DNA from: an uncultured Lachnospiraceae bacterium
GTDB lineage: Bacteria > Bacillota > Clostridia > Lachnospirales > Lachnospiraceae
Direction: 5' to 3'
NCBI GenBank assembly: GCA_910588775.1
Contig: CAJURH010000003.1
Coordinates: 11,358-75,357, forward strand
Length of the DNA stretch: 64,000 nt
The translations under genes and the position numbers were made by a program. The notes beneath the pieces are model-generated. The model ran no database searches. It saw nothing but the letters and a program-made list of their open reading frames with translations, and was not told the origin of the DNA. Of the stretch, positions 25,680-33,682 are shown piece by piece; the first letter of the stretch is position 1; every line of letters begins with the position of its first letter.

Positions 25680-27053
25680 TCAGGGCTTCTCGCTAAGTGC
25701 CTGCACGATTTTATCGAATTTCATAAAATGGGACGCCTTTATTAGAATTGCGCCGTCTTTTAAAGAAAACTCTGGTAAATGCGCCAGCAGTGTTTCCAGG
25801 TTTTTCATATACAGCGTTTCCAGCGATGGATTTTTTTGCCGGGCCGCTTGTGCCATATGGAGGGAAAGTTCACCCACGCATAGGAGTAGATCCAGTCCGC
25901 AGTCTGCGGCATAGCTTCCCACTTCTTCATGCATAAGCGGTGCGTTTTCGCCCAGTTCGCCCATATCGCCGAGGATTGCCGTTTTCTTCCCGGGGGTGTT
26001 TCTCAGCACATCCAGGGAGGCTTTCATGGAGGCCGGGTTGGCGTTGTAGCAGTCGTCGATGATGGTCAGGGCGCCGTTTTTTATCGTATGCATGCGGCCG
26101 CTGACGGGTTCCAGCCGTTGAATGCCCATCTGAATTTCCTCAACCGACAGTCCATAGCATCTGCCCACGGCTGTTGCCGCCAGGGTGTTGTAGACCATGT
26201 GCTGGCCGGGGATGGGTATCTGGACCGGGAAGGATTCCTCCTGAAAATGAATCCGGCACTGAATTCCGTTCAGGCCGTTATCCACGATGTGATCCGCCCA
26301 CACGTCCAGGTTTTGGTTTAGGCCAAAGAAAATGGGTTTTGTACCATTTACTGTCTCCACGGCGCTTAGTTTGTCGTCGTCTCCGTTTAAAATCACATGC
26401 CCCTGGGGTTTCATGTACTTAAACATTTCCGTTTTGGCTTTGAATACACCGTCCCGGTTGCCCAGATATTCCAGGTGGCAAGGGCCGATGTTGGTGATTA
26501 CGCATGTGTCTGGTTTGGCGATTTTGGCAAGGCGGGTCATTTCACCGAAGTGGTTAATCCCCATCTCCAGAACGGCCAATTCATGATCCGGGCGCAGGCG
26601 AAATACGGTCAGGGGCAGTCCCAGCTCGTTGTTGAAATTCCCCTTGGTTTTCAGAACCTGGAATTTCTGGGAGAGCACGGAGGCGATGACTTCCTTGACG
26701 CTTGTTTTGCCCACGCTTCCGGTTATGCCCACCACGGGAATGTCCAGCCCTTCCAAGTAGTATTCTGCGATGTCTTTCACTGCTTGGAGGGAGGATTTCA
26801 CCTTAATATAGGGGAAAGGGCGCTTCCCCAGATCTCTTTCTGCTAGAACGGCCATGGCGCCTTTTGCGATTACGTCCTCAATAAATGCGTGTCCGTCCAC
26901 CCGTTCACCGGGAATGGCCACGAACAAAGCTCCCGGTTGGACTTGCCGACTGTCGGATGCAATGCTTTCAACTTCCCTTTTTTGTTGATCCAGGCCGCCG
27001 CAATATTGGCCGTCACAGACCCGGGCCAGATTTTCCAATGTGAGATTTTTCAT
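25680..27053 (-). CDS. murF: UDP-MurNAc-tripeptide D-Ala-D-Ala ligase
   Basis: 457 residues. ATP-dependent cytoplasmic ligase that adds D-Ala-D-Ala to UDP-MurNAc-tripeptide. The N-terminal domain (1-100) is followed by the ATP loop GSVGKT at 112-117, the Mur motifs NNELGLPLTVFRL and LEMGINHFGEM, and the late DDCYNANPASMKASLD. The ATG at 27053 follows GAGGG; the longer frame starting at 27110 would run deep into ddl. Its start overlaps the stop of ddl by 4 bp (ATGA), so the two are translationally coupled. Confidence 0.96.
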   Translation of the reverse strand: MKNLTLENLARVCDGQYCGGLDQQKREVESIASDSRQVQPGALFVAIPGERVDGHAFIEDVIAKGAMAVLAERDLGKRPFPYIKVKSSLQAVKDIAEYYLEGLDIPVVGITGSVGKTSVKEVIASVLSQKFQVLKTKGNFNNELGLPLTVFRLRPDHELAVLEMGINHFGEMTRLAKIAKPDTCVITNIGPCHLEYLGNRDGVFKAKTEMFKYMKPQGHVILNGDDDKLSAVETVNGTKPIFFGLNQNLDVWADHIVDNGLNGIQCRIHFQEESFPVQIPIPGQHMVYNTLAATAVGRCYGLSVEEIQMGIQRLEPVSGRMHTIKNGALTIIDDCYNANPASMKASLDVLRNTPGKKTAILGDMGELGENAPLMHEEVGSYAADCGLDLLLCVGELSLHMAQAARQKNPSLETLYMKNLETLLAHLPEFSLKDGAILIKASHFMKFDKIVQALSEKP

Positions 27054-28102
27054 GAATTTCCCTCTTTTGATTCGTATTTTTTGATGGAAACTTGTATGAG
27101 CTTTTCGCATAATTCAGGAAAATCCATGCCCAAAGCGGCGGCTTCCTGAGGCATCAGGCTGGTGGGCGTCATGCCAGGAAGGGTATTGGCCTCTAGACAG
27201 TAGAGCTGTCCGCTCTCGTGCATGATAAAATCCAGACGGCTGTAGGCTTCCAGCGCCAGCAGCCGGTGTCCTTTGCGGGCATATTCTTGCATTTCTTTTG
27301 CTTTTTCGTCAGGCAAGTTTGCCGGGCAGGTTTCCACCGCGGAACCTGGCTCGTATTTGTTCTTGTAATCGTAAAATCCTTTTAACGGTGTGATTTCGAT
27401 AACTGGCAGCGCTTCATTATCGATGACTCCCACCGAAAATTCCCGGCCCTGGATGTAGTCTTCCACCACCACCTCGTCTTCCCAGGCGAAAGCTTCGTGG
27501 AGCGCCTTTTCGTAGTCAGCCTGGGTTTGAGCTATGGATACGCCGATGCTGGAGCCGCCGCAGCAGGGTTTGACCACCACGGGGAAATCCATGCCATAAT
27601 CTGCCAGGCGGCGGGAGGATTCGCCCCGCCACAGCATGAAGCCTTTGGGCATAGGTATCCCGCCCGAGGCGAATATCTGCTTGGTGATTCCTTTATTCAT
27701 GGCCATTGCGCTTCCCATGGCTCCGGTTCCCGTGTAACGAACGCCAAACAAGTCGAAGGCGGCTTGTAGCTTGCCGTCCTCCCCATTGGCGCCGTGAAGG
27801 GCCAGGAATGCCATATCCGCTTTTTGGCAAATGTCCAGAATATGAGGGCCTAAGAATTCCTTTCGGCTCTTGCTCAACTCTTCAATTTTATCGTTCCAGC
27901 TTTCTATGTATGAAATCGATTCTGCCAAATCATAATCCGGTGAAAAGAGATTTCCCCAGTCGGGCTTTTCCAGGCCTGCAAATACATCCGCCAAAATAGC
28001 ATGGTGGCCTTTTTTTCGCAAAGCTTCGCATACTTTGGCGCCGGTGACAATGGATACGGCGCGCTCTGAGCTGGTTCCTCCTGCCAATACCACGATATTC
28101 AT
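27050..28102 (-). CDS. ddl: D-alanine--D-alanine ligase
   Basis: 350 residues. Makes the D-Ala-D-Ala dipeptide used by the MurF encoded just downstream. ATP-grasp enzyme: starts NIVVLAGGTSSERAVSIVTG, has VVKPCCGGSSIGV in the ATP-binding part, the GREFSVGVI strand and the metal/active-site end EANTLPGMTPTSLMP. The ATG at 28102 follows GGAGGAAGCGAA; the upstream in-frame ATG at 28120 lies before that site. The residue after the EK-type region was not used to call vancomycin type; no sign of a VanA/VanB-like ligase cluster was seen. Confidence 0.96.
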   Translation of the reverse strand: MNIVVLAGGTSSERAVSIVTGAKVCEALRKKGHHAILADVFAGLEKPDWGNLFSPDYDLAESISYIESWNDKIEELSKSRKEFLGPHILDICQKADMAFLALHGANGEDGKLQAAFDLFGVRYTGTGAMGSAMAMNKGITKQIFASGGIPMPKGFMLWRGESSRRLADYGMDFPVVVKPCCGGSSIGVSIAQTQADYEKALHEAFAWEDEVVVEDYIQGREFSVGVIDNEALPVIEITPLKGFYDYKNKYEPGSAVETCPANLPDEKAKEMQEYARKGHRLLALEAYSRLDFIMHESGQLYCLEANTLPGMTPTSLMPQEAAALGMDFPELCEKLIQVSIKKYESKEGNS

Positions 28103-28129
28103 TTCGCTTCCTCCTCCCATTTTCCGTTT

Positions 28130-29500
28130 CTATTCGTATACGATAATGGGCACGCCCACTTCGATGTTGTTATAAATTTTCTCTGCCATGTCATAAGGTG
28201 TATTTACGCAGCCGTGCGATCCGTTTTTCTTATAAATTTCCCCACCGAATTCAGAACGCCAGGAAGCGTCGTGGATTCCCACGTCTTTGTTAAAAGGCAT
28301 CCAATAAGTGACCGGCGAGGCGTAGTCTTCGCCTTTTAGCACGGCGGGAGATTTCTTATTATCCAGGGCGTATACGCCTGGGGGCGTGGCGAACTTCTTC
28401 GTGGGCGTTCCAGTTACTACGGGCGTATCCACGATAAGTGTGCCGTTGAGATAAAAGCACATGCGTTGTTTTGTTAGATCCACTTCCACATAGGTGTCTC
28501 CAATATCGTTTTCCTCCCGGTTGTACCCGCGGTACAGATATTCCGGTTCCCGGATGACTTCTTCTCCGGCTTCAATATTGGCTTTTAAGGCTTCCACTTC
28601 CTTTTCCTCGTAAATGACCCAGCCGTAATCGCCGCCTTTTACTTTTATCATATTGCCTTCGGCAGTCCGGAAATCCCGTTCGCTGCCATAGGTGTCGTAT
28701 TTTACGGCTAATTGATGGACATATTCTTTTATTTGGGCTTCGTCCAGCTGATAATTGCCTTCTTCATCCAGCGTCAGCCAGCTTCTTAAGATTTCAGAAT
28801 CAACTACTTCGTTGCGGTCCTGGAAATCGTAGGTGATTTTGGCGGTGGCCAGGCGGTTTAGCTGTTCTTTTTGTCTGGCCAGCAGTTCATCGTCCCGGTA
28901 TACTTCGGGAAATATGTAGCATTTCTTCTTGACCAGGTCCACGGCTGGTTGGCCGTTTTCGATGGCTTTTCGCACTTGTCTTAGAACTTTTTTCGGGTCC
29001 AGAGTGTTGCCCTCCACTTCGGGGACGATCTCATACCCGGATTCGGTTTCTTCAATGCGTGCGTCCACAGGTTCCTGCATGTCTTTAAAACAATCCAGAT
29101 TGTTGACGGTTTCTTTCAGTTTTTTCTTATCGTAAGTGGTCATGGCTTCTGTAACATATTTCTTCTCATTATTTAAGGACAGAAACCAGGTCCACCGTTT
29201 CTGGTTTTTCACCAGTTGGTCAATTTCTTCGTTTTCTTCATATTCTATGCCTATTTGATCCGCCACGATCTTCTCTTGTTTTGCGTCTATTTCATTGATG
29301 AGCAGGGTGTATGTGGCAATTTCGTCCGCCATATGTTCTTGTACGCTGTCTGGCGTTTTATAGGAGACGTCCAACCCATTTACCGAGGAATTGGGAAGAA
29401 AGTGGCTGGAGAAGAAATACGCGCCGACGCCATAGAGCCCTCCAGCTGCCAACAAAAAGAATACAATCATGCCAATTACAATTTTCTTCCCTGTCCCCAT
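28130..29500 (-). CDS. L,D-transpeptidase (YkuD) with PG-binding domain
   Basis: 456 residues. N-terminal membrane helix (about 5-27), an extracellular region of about 300 residues (with the NGLDVSYKTPDSVQEHM start of a YoeB-like/PG_binding_4 domain), and a C-terminal YkuD domain that begins near DTYVEVDLTKQRMCFYLNG. The catalytic motif is HDASWRSEFGG and GSHGCVNTP, with nucleophile C431 and H429. It makes 3-3 or 1-3 cross-links or attaches proteins in the wall, and is insensitive to most penicillins. It is transcribed with ddl and murF (27 bp gap). Confidence 0.93.
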   Translation of the reverse strand: MGTGKKIVIGMIVFFLLAAGGLYGVGAYFFSSHFLPNSSVNGLDVSYKTPDSVQEHMADEIATYTLLINEIDAKQEKIVADQIGIEYEENEEIDQLVKNQKRWTWFLSLNNEKKYVTEAMTTYDKKKLKETVNNLDCFKDMQEPVDARIEETESGYEIVPEVEGNTLDPKKVLRQVRKAIENGQPAVDLVKKKCYIFPEVYRDDELLARQKEQLNRLATAKITYDFQDRNEVVDSEILRSWLTLDEEGNYQLDEAQIKEYVHQLAVKYDTYGSERDFRTAEGNMIKVKGGDYGWVIYEEKEVEALKANIEAGEEVIREPEYLYRGYNREENDIGDTYVEVDLTKQRMCFYLNGTLIVDTPVVTGTPTKKFATPPGVYALDNKKSPAVLKGEDYASPVTYWMPFNKDVGIHDASWRSEFGGEIYKKNGSHGCVNTPYDMAEKIYNNIEVGVPIIVYE

Positions 29501-29528
29501 GTATCATCACTCCTAATCGTTTTATCTT

Positions 29529-30821
29529 TTATTTGTTCTCTAATATCTTATCTACGCTGACTAATTTTACGCAGAGGATAAATAACTGCCCTGCCAGCGC
29601 CAGTTCGTCTAAGGATGGGTAAGTGGGCGCAATCCGAATGTTGCTGTCTTTGGGGTCTTTCCCATATGGATAAGTTGCGCCTGCTGGAGTTACCACCAGT
29701 CCGGCTTCCTTTGCCTTGGCCACAATTGCTTTGGCGCAGCCTTCCAGGGAGTCGAAAGATATGAAGTAGCCGCCTTTTGGATACGTCCATGTGCCGATTT
29801 CCAGGCCACCCAGCTCTTGTTCCAGCGCGTCCCAGACTACTTTGAATTTGGTGAGAGTTAAAGCGCCTTGTTTCTTCATATGTTCCCGCAGGCCGTCCAT
29901 GTCTTTTAGGAAACGGATATGGCGGAGCTGGTTGATCTTGTCGTGTCCGATGGTTTGGATGCGCAGGTGATTTAAGATTTCTTTGCGGTTTCCTTCGGAT
30001 GCGGCCATCATACAGATGCCTGAGCCGGGGAAAGTCACCTTTGAGGTGGAAACAAACTCATAGACCATATCTGGTTTTCCGGCCTTTTTGCAAAGGGATA
30101 AAATGTCCGGCAGTGTGTCCTGTCGTTCCGTTTCTTCGTAAAGATGGTGCACTGCGTACGCGTTATCCCAGAAGATTCGGAAGTCCTTGGCCTTTGGCTC
30201 TAATCTTGAGAATCTTTCCACTGTTTCAGTGGAGTACGTATATCCCTGGGGGTTGGAATATTTGGGCACGCACCAGATGCCTTTAATGGCCGCGTCTTCT
30301 GCCACTAATTTTTCTACAGCGTCCATGTCCGGGCCGTTTTCCGTCATTTCCACCGGAATCATCTCTATATTGAAATATTCGCAAATGCTGAAATGACGGT
30401 CGTATCCAGGCGACGGACAGAGGAATTTCACCTGATCCAGCTTGGCCCAGGGTGTATTCCCCATTACGCCATGGGTCATGGAACGGGCTATGGCGTCGAA
30501 CATGATGCTTAAACTGGCGTTGCCAAATACAATTACATTCTCAGGCTCTGCGCCTACCATTTCGGCCAGTAGTTTTTTCGCTTCCGGCAGACCGTCTACC
30601 ATGCCGTAATTTCTGGTATCCTCGCCTGTCTCGTTCTTCATGTCGGAACTACTATTTAGGACATCCATCATTCCCATAGATAATGCCAACTGATCTTCTC
30701 CAGGCTTTCCTCTGGACATATCCAGGGACAGCCTGCGGCTTTTCATATCTTCAAACTGGGCTTCCAGGTCTTTTTTCAGGGTCAATAGTTCCGCTTTTGT
30801 CATATGCTGATACGCTTTCAT
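29529..30821 (-). CDS. Aspartate-type aminotransferase (PLP)
   Basis: 430 residues. Class I/II PLP aminotransferase of the subgroup with the N-terminal LSLDMSRGKPGEDQLALS motif and the long NYGMVDGLPEAKKLLAEMVG region (PF12897-like, aspartate aminotransferase). PLP-binding lysine lies in STSKVTFPGSGICMMA; the substrate-binding Asn/Asp region is FRIFWDNAYAVHHL. Cytoplasmic; probably transfers the amino group between aspartate and 2-oxoglutarate. AGGAGG precedes the ATG. A sigma-A promoter lies at 30874-30903 on this strand. Confidence 0.9.
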   Translation of the reverse strand: MKAYQHMTKAELLTLKKDLEAQFEDMKSRRLSLDMSRGKPGEDQLALSMGMMDVLNSSSDMKNETGEDTRNYGMVDGLPEAKKLLAEMVGAEPENVIVFGNASLSIMFDAIARSMTHGVMGNTPWAKLDQVKFLCPSPGYDRHFSICEYFNIEMIPVEMTENGPDMDAVEKLVAEDAAIKGIWCVPKYSNPQGYTYSTETVERFSRLEPKAKDFRIFWDNAYAVHHLYEETERQDTLPDILSLCKKAGKPDMVYEFVSTSKVTFPGSGICMMAASEGNRKEILNHLRIQTIGHDKINQLRHIRFLKDMDGLREHMKKQGALTLTKFKVVWDALEQELGGLEIGTWTYPKGGYFISFDSLEGCAKAIVAKAKEAGLVVTPAGATYPYGKDPKDSNIRIAPTYPSLDELALAGQLFILCVKLVSVDKILENK

Positions 30822-30873
30822 AATAACCTCCTCTTGGAATTTTGCAGCGTCTTATATGTGGGTCAATCACCTA

Positions 30874-30903
30874 ATTTTAGTATGTCCTTTTGTGCGTTGT
30901 CAA
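30874..30903 (-). promoter_or_regulatory. Sigma-A promoter of the aminotransferase gene
   Basis: On the minus strand, TTGACA (30903-30898), 18-bp spacer, TAAAAT (30879-30874), about 50 bases before the ATG. Confidence 0.7.
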
Positions 30904-30922
30904 GCATTAGTTTGTGGGATGA

Positions 30923-30952
30923 TTGCAAACAGGCGGGCTTATGTGGTATAAT
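30923..30952 (+). promoter_or_regulatory. Sigma-A promoter of the methyltransferase gene
   Basis: TTGCAA (30923-30928), 18-bp spacer, TATAAT (30947-30952). The start point would be near 30959, which argues that the gene starts at 31020 rather than at the TTG/ATG at 30960-30963. Confidence 0.75.
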
Positions 30953-31019
30953 CCCATAATTGATGCGGTTTGAAAAAGCGGAGTTTACTAAAAAATCGGT
31001 GGAAAGGAATTATAAAATT

Positions 31020-31886
31020 ATGTGGACGGCTAACAATTGGAAAGAGTATCAGTTATTAGACGCCTCTTCGGGTGAGAGACTGGAGCGGTGGGGGGATTAC
31101 ATTCTCATACGGCCAGACCCCCAGGTAATCTGGGATGCCCCACGGAGAATGGGCGAGTGGAAAAGGAGGAACGGACACTACCACAGGAGCAGCAAAGGCG
31201 GCGGCCAGTGGGAGTTCTTTCATTTGCCCAAACAATGGTCTATTCAGTATAATGGGTTGACCTTTCATCTGAAGCCATTTCATTTTAAACATACAGGGCT
31301 TTTTCCGGAACAGGCGGTCAACTGGGATTGGATTTCTGGGAAAATCAAAGGCGCCGCGCGGCAGATTAAGGTATTGAATTTATTTGCCTACACAGGGGGA
31401 GCCACGCTGGCGGCCGCAGCGGCAGGCGCATCCGTCACCCATGTGGACGCGTCAAAGGGCATGGTAAGCTGGGCCAGGGAAAATGCGGCGTCTTCCGGGC
31501 TTTCTGAGGCTCCCATCCGCTGGCTGGTGGACGACTGCCTGAAATTTGTGGAACGGGAAATACGGCGGGGGAATACTTATGATGCGATTATTATGGACCC
31601 GCCGTCCTATGGCCGCGGCCCGAAAGGGGAAATCTGGAAGCTGGAAGATTCCATTTACCCGCTGTTGAAGCAATGCGCCCGCCTGTTGGGCGACAATCCG
31701 CTGTTTTTCCTGGTGAATTCTTATACCACGGGGTTGGCGCCGTCGGTTCTGACTTATATGATTTCTACCGTATTACAGGATCGCGCTGGAACGGTGACTT
31801 CCCAGGAAATTGGACTGCCAGTGAAATCCACCGGACTCGTTTTGCCCTGTGGCGCGTCTGGACGCTGGGAAACGTCAAATTCCTGA
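31020..31886 (+). CDS. SAM-dependent methyltransferase (rRNA methylase-like)
   Basis: 288 residues from the ATG at 31020. Rossmann-fold SAM-binding motif LNLFAYTGGATLAAAAAGAS, acid loop THVDASKGMVSWARENA and catalytic-type motif IIMDPPSYGRGP, as in the RlmI/RlmK (COG1092-like) rRNA cytosine methyltransferases. It lacks the N-terminal PUA domain that the 43141 paralogue has. The start is preferred because GGAAAGGAA precedes it and the mapped promoter leaves no leader for the earlier start codons at 30960/30963. Target base not deducible. Confidence 0.8.
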   Translation: MWTANNWKEYQLLDASSGERLERWGDYILIRPDPQVIWDAPRRMGEWKRRNGHYHRSSKGGGQWEFFHLPKQWSIQYNGLTFHLKPFHFKHTGLFPEQAVNWDWISGKIKGAARQIKVLNLFAYTGGATLAAAAAGASVTHVDASKGMVSWARENAASSGLSEAPIRWLVDDCLKFVEREIRRGNTYDAIIMDPPSYGRGPKGEIWKLEDSIYPLLKQCARLLGDNPLFFLVNSYTTGLAPSVLTYMISTVLQDRAGTVTSQEIGLPVKSTGLVLPCGASGRWETSNS

Positions 31887-31954
31887 TGGAGCGCTGAATT
31901 CACAGAAAAATCTTCCAAATTTGGAACGCTTAGCGGCGGAAATGTATTATGCTG

Positions 31955-32066
31955 TTAAGCGTGTTTGAAAAATCATTTACTCCAGATGCATCCGTTATAT
32001 TTAGGAATATCTTCCCCACAAATAGTGACATGCAGTTGGCATAAGGCATTTTTCAAACGCGCTTTA
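31955..32066. repeat. 112-bp inverted-repeat element, copy B
   Basis: Left end TTAAGCGTGTTTGAAAAATC and right end, whose complement is TAAAGCGCGTTTGAAAAATG, agree in about 17 of 20 positions. It lies between two convergent genes. It shares GTTTGAAAAAT, ATGCAGTTGGC and CAGTT-N3-ATAAGGCAT with copies A and C. Mobile MITE-like element or dispersed palindrome. Confidence 0.6.
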
Positions 32067-32114
32067 GAGCGGCCCGCCGCAGACTTTCGTGAGGGGGATT
32101 CTTTCCCAGGCAGG

Positions 32115-32615
32115 TCAGCTTATGACATTTCCCACGATTAAGTACGAAAATACGTACATAATGACGGTGGCCATGGAGATGCCCAGCAGGATTGCGGCCG
32201 ACGATTTCTTAATGTCGATGCCCAGCAAAGAGGCGATTAGAGCTCCGGTCCATGCGCCGGTTCCTGGCAGCGGGATTCCCACGAAAGCCACCAATCCCCA
32301 GAACTCATATTTTTGTATCTGATCGCTGCGGCCCATGGCTTTTTGCTCCAGTTTCAGAATCAGAGGGCGAAAAAAGCGGATTTTCTTCAGCCATTTGAAA
32401 ATCTGTCGGATAAACAAAAGGATGAAGGGTATCGGTATTATATTACCCACTACGCAGATGGGTATCGCCTGAATGGAAGGGATTTTCAACAGGCTGGCGG
32501 CAAACAGTCCCCCACGCAGTTCCAGGATGGGCAACATGGAGATTAAGAATACAACCATATGTTCAGAAATATAAGGGGAAAGGTTTGCCGTAAACCATTG
32601 TACCAGTGATTCCAT
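32115..32615 (-). CDS. COG2426 / small multidrug export family membrane protein
   Basis: 166 residues, about 4-5 membrane segments. The start VVFLISMLPILELRGGLFAA and GLVAFVGIPLPGTGAWTGAL (conserved PxPGTGAWTG core) match the Sm_multidrug_ex family (PF06695). The family name is historical and no substrate is established for most members. 8 bp downstream of hisC on the same strand, so it is likely co-transcribed. Confidence 0.8.
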   Translation of the reverse strand: MESLVQWFTANLSPYISEHMVVFLISMLPILELRGGLFAASLLKIPSIQAIPICVVGNIIPIPFILLFIRQIFKWLKKIRFFRPLILKLEQKAMGRSDQIQKYEFWGLVAFVGIPLPGTGAWTGALIASLLGIDIKKSSAAILLGISMATVIMYVFSYLIVGNVIS

Positions 32616-32623
32616 AGAACCTC

Positions 32624-33682
32624 CTAACTGCTCAAATTATTTTTCAGAAATCGGATGAGAGTTTCCATTTCTTCCTGGGAGCCGATGGTGATGCGCAGAT
32701 AATCGCTGATTCGCTCCCGGTCAAAATGCCGCACATAGATACCGGCTTGCCGCAAAGCCTGGAATAATTCTTTGGCCGGGTGAGATGGATGCCGGACAAA
32801 GATGAAATTGGCTTTTGAGTCGGTGAATTCAAATCCCAATTCCCTAAGTTCCCGCTTCGCCCATTCCCTTGTATTTACAATCTTACGCAGGGTTTCCTGG
32901 AAATATGCCTCATCTTCGATGGCTCGGGAGCCCAGGTACAGGGATGGCTGGTTCATGGTGTAGGAATTGAAGGAGAACTTCACATCGCTTAAATATTTGA
33001 TCAGCAGCGGGTTGCCCATGGCGTATCCAATGCGCAGTCCCGCCAGTGACCGGGATTTTGAAAATGTGCGGACCACCAACAGGTTTTCGTACTGGTCAAT
33101 GAGCGCTAAAGCGGATTCGGCTCCGAAATCCACATACGCTTCATCCACAATGACCACAACGTCCTGGTTATGGTCCAAAATGTTCCGTATCGCGTTCAAA
33201 CCCATGGCAATTCCGGTGGGCGCGTTGGGGTTGGGGAAGATTACGCCTCCGTTTTCCCGGTAGTAGTCTTCCGGCAAAATGGAGAAGTCTTCCTGAAGCG
33301 CAGGTGTTTCGTAAGGAATCTGGAATAAATCCGCCCACACGTCATAGAATGAATAGGTGATGTCCGGGAATAATATGGGCTTGGATGAATGAAAAAAGGT
33401 TAAGAAAGCCAGCGCTAATACGTCATCCGATCCCACTCCAACAAACACCTGATCGGCATTCAGGCCGTGATAGGCGGCCAGAGCGTCTACCAGAGAGCTA
33501 GCGGCCGGGTTTGGATAAAGCCGCAGATCTTTGCTGTTCATTTCTTTTAGTAGCTGTGCCAACCGGGGCGAAGGAGGGTAAGGGTTTTCGTTGGTGTTTA
33601 ATTTGATGATTCCCGCCTTCTGCGGCTGTTCGCCGGGGGTGTAAGGCGTTACTTTTCTAATATTATTTTCCCATGCTTTCAT
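32624..33682 (-). CDS. hisC: Histidinol-phosphate aminotransferase
   Basis: 352 residues. PLP enzyme of class II that converts imidazole-acetol phosphate and glutamate to histidinol phosphate. Start KAWENNIRKVTPYTPGEQPQ, LNTNENPYPPSPRLAQLL, substrate-binding PNAPTG, DEAYVDFG, and the PLP lysine in VRTFSKSRSLAGLRIGYAMG. Other members of this family act on other amino acids or cobalamin precursors; no other his gene lies in the window, so the role rests on sequence alone. The start overlaps the 3' end of the upstream FtsA-like gene by 20 bp. Confidence 0.85.
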   Translation of the reverse strand: MKAWENNIRKVTPYTPGEQPQKAGIIKLNTNENPYPPSPRLAQLLKEMNSKDLRLYPNPAASSLVDALAAYHGLNADQVFVGVGSDDVLALAFLTFFHSSKPILFPDITYSFYDVWADLFQIPYETPALQEDFSILPEDYYRENGGVIFPNPNAPTGIAMGLNAIRNILDHNQDVVVIVDEAYVDFGAESALALIDQYENLLVVRTFSKSRSLAGLRIGYAMGNPLLIKYLSDVKFSFNSYTMNQPSLYLGSRAIEDEAYFQETLRKIVNTREWAKRELRELGFEFTDSKANFIFVRHPSHPAKELFQALRQAGIYVRHFDRERISDYLRITIGSQEEMETLIRFLKNNLSS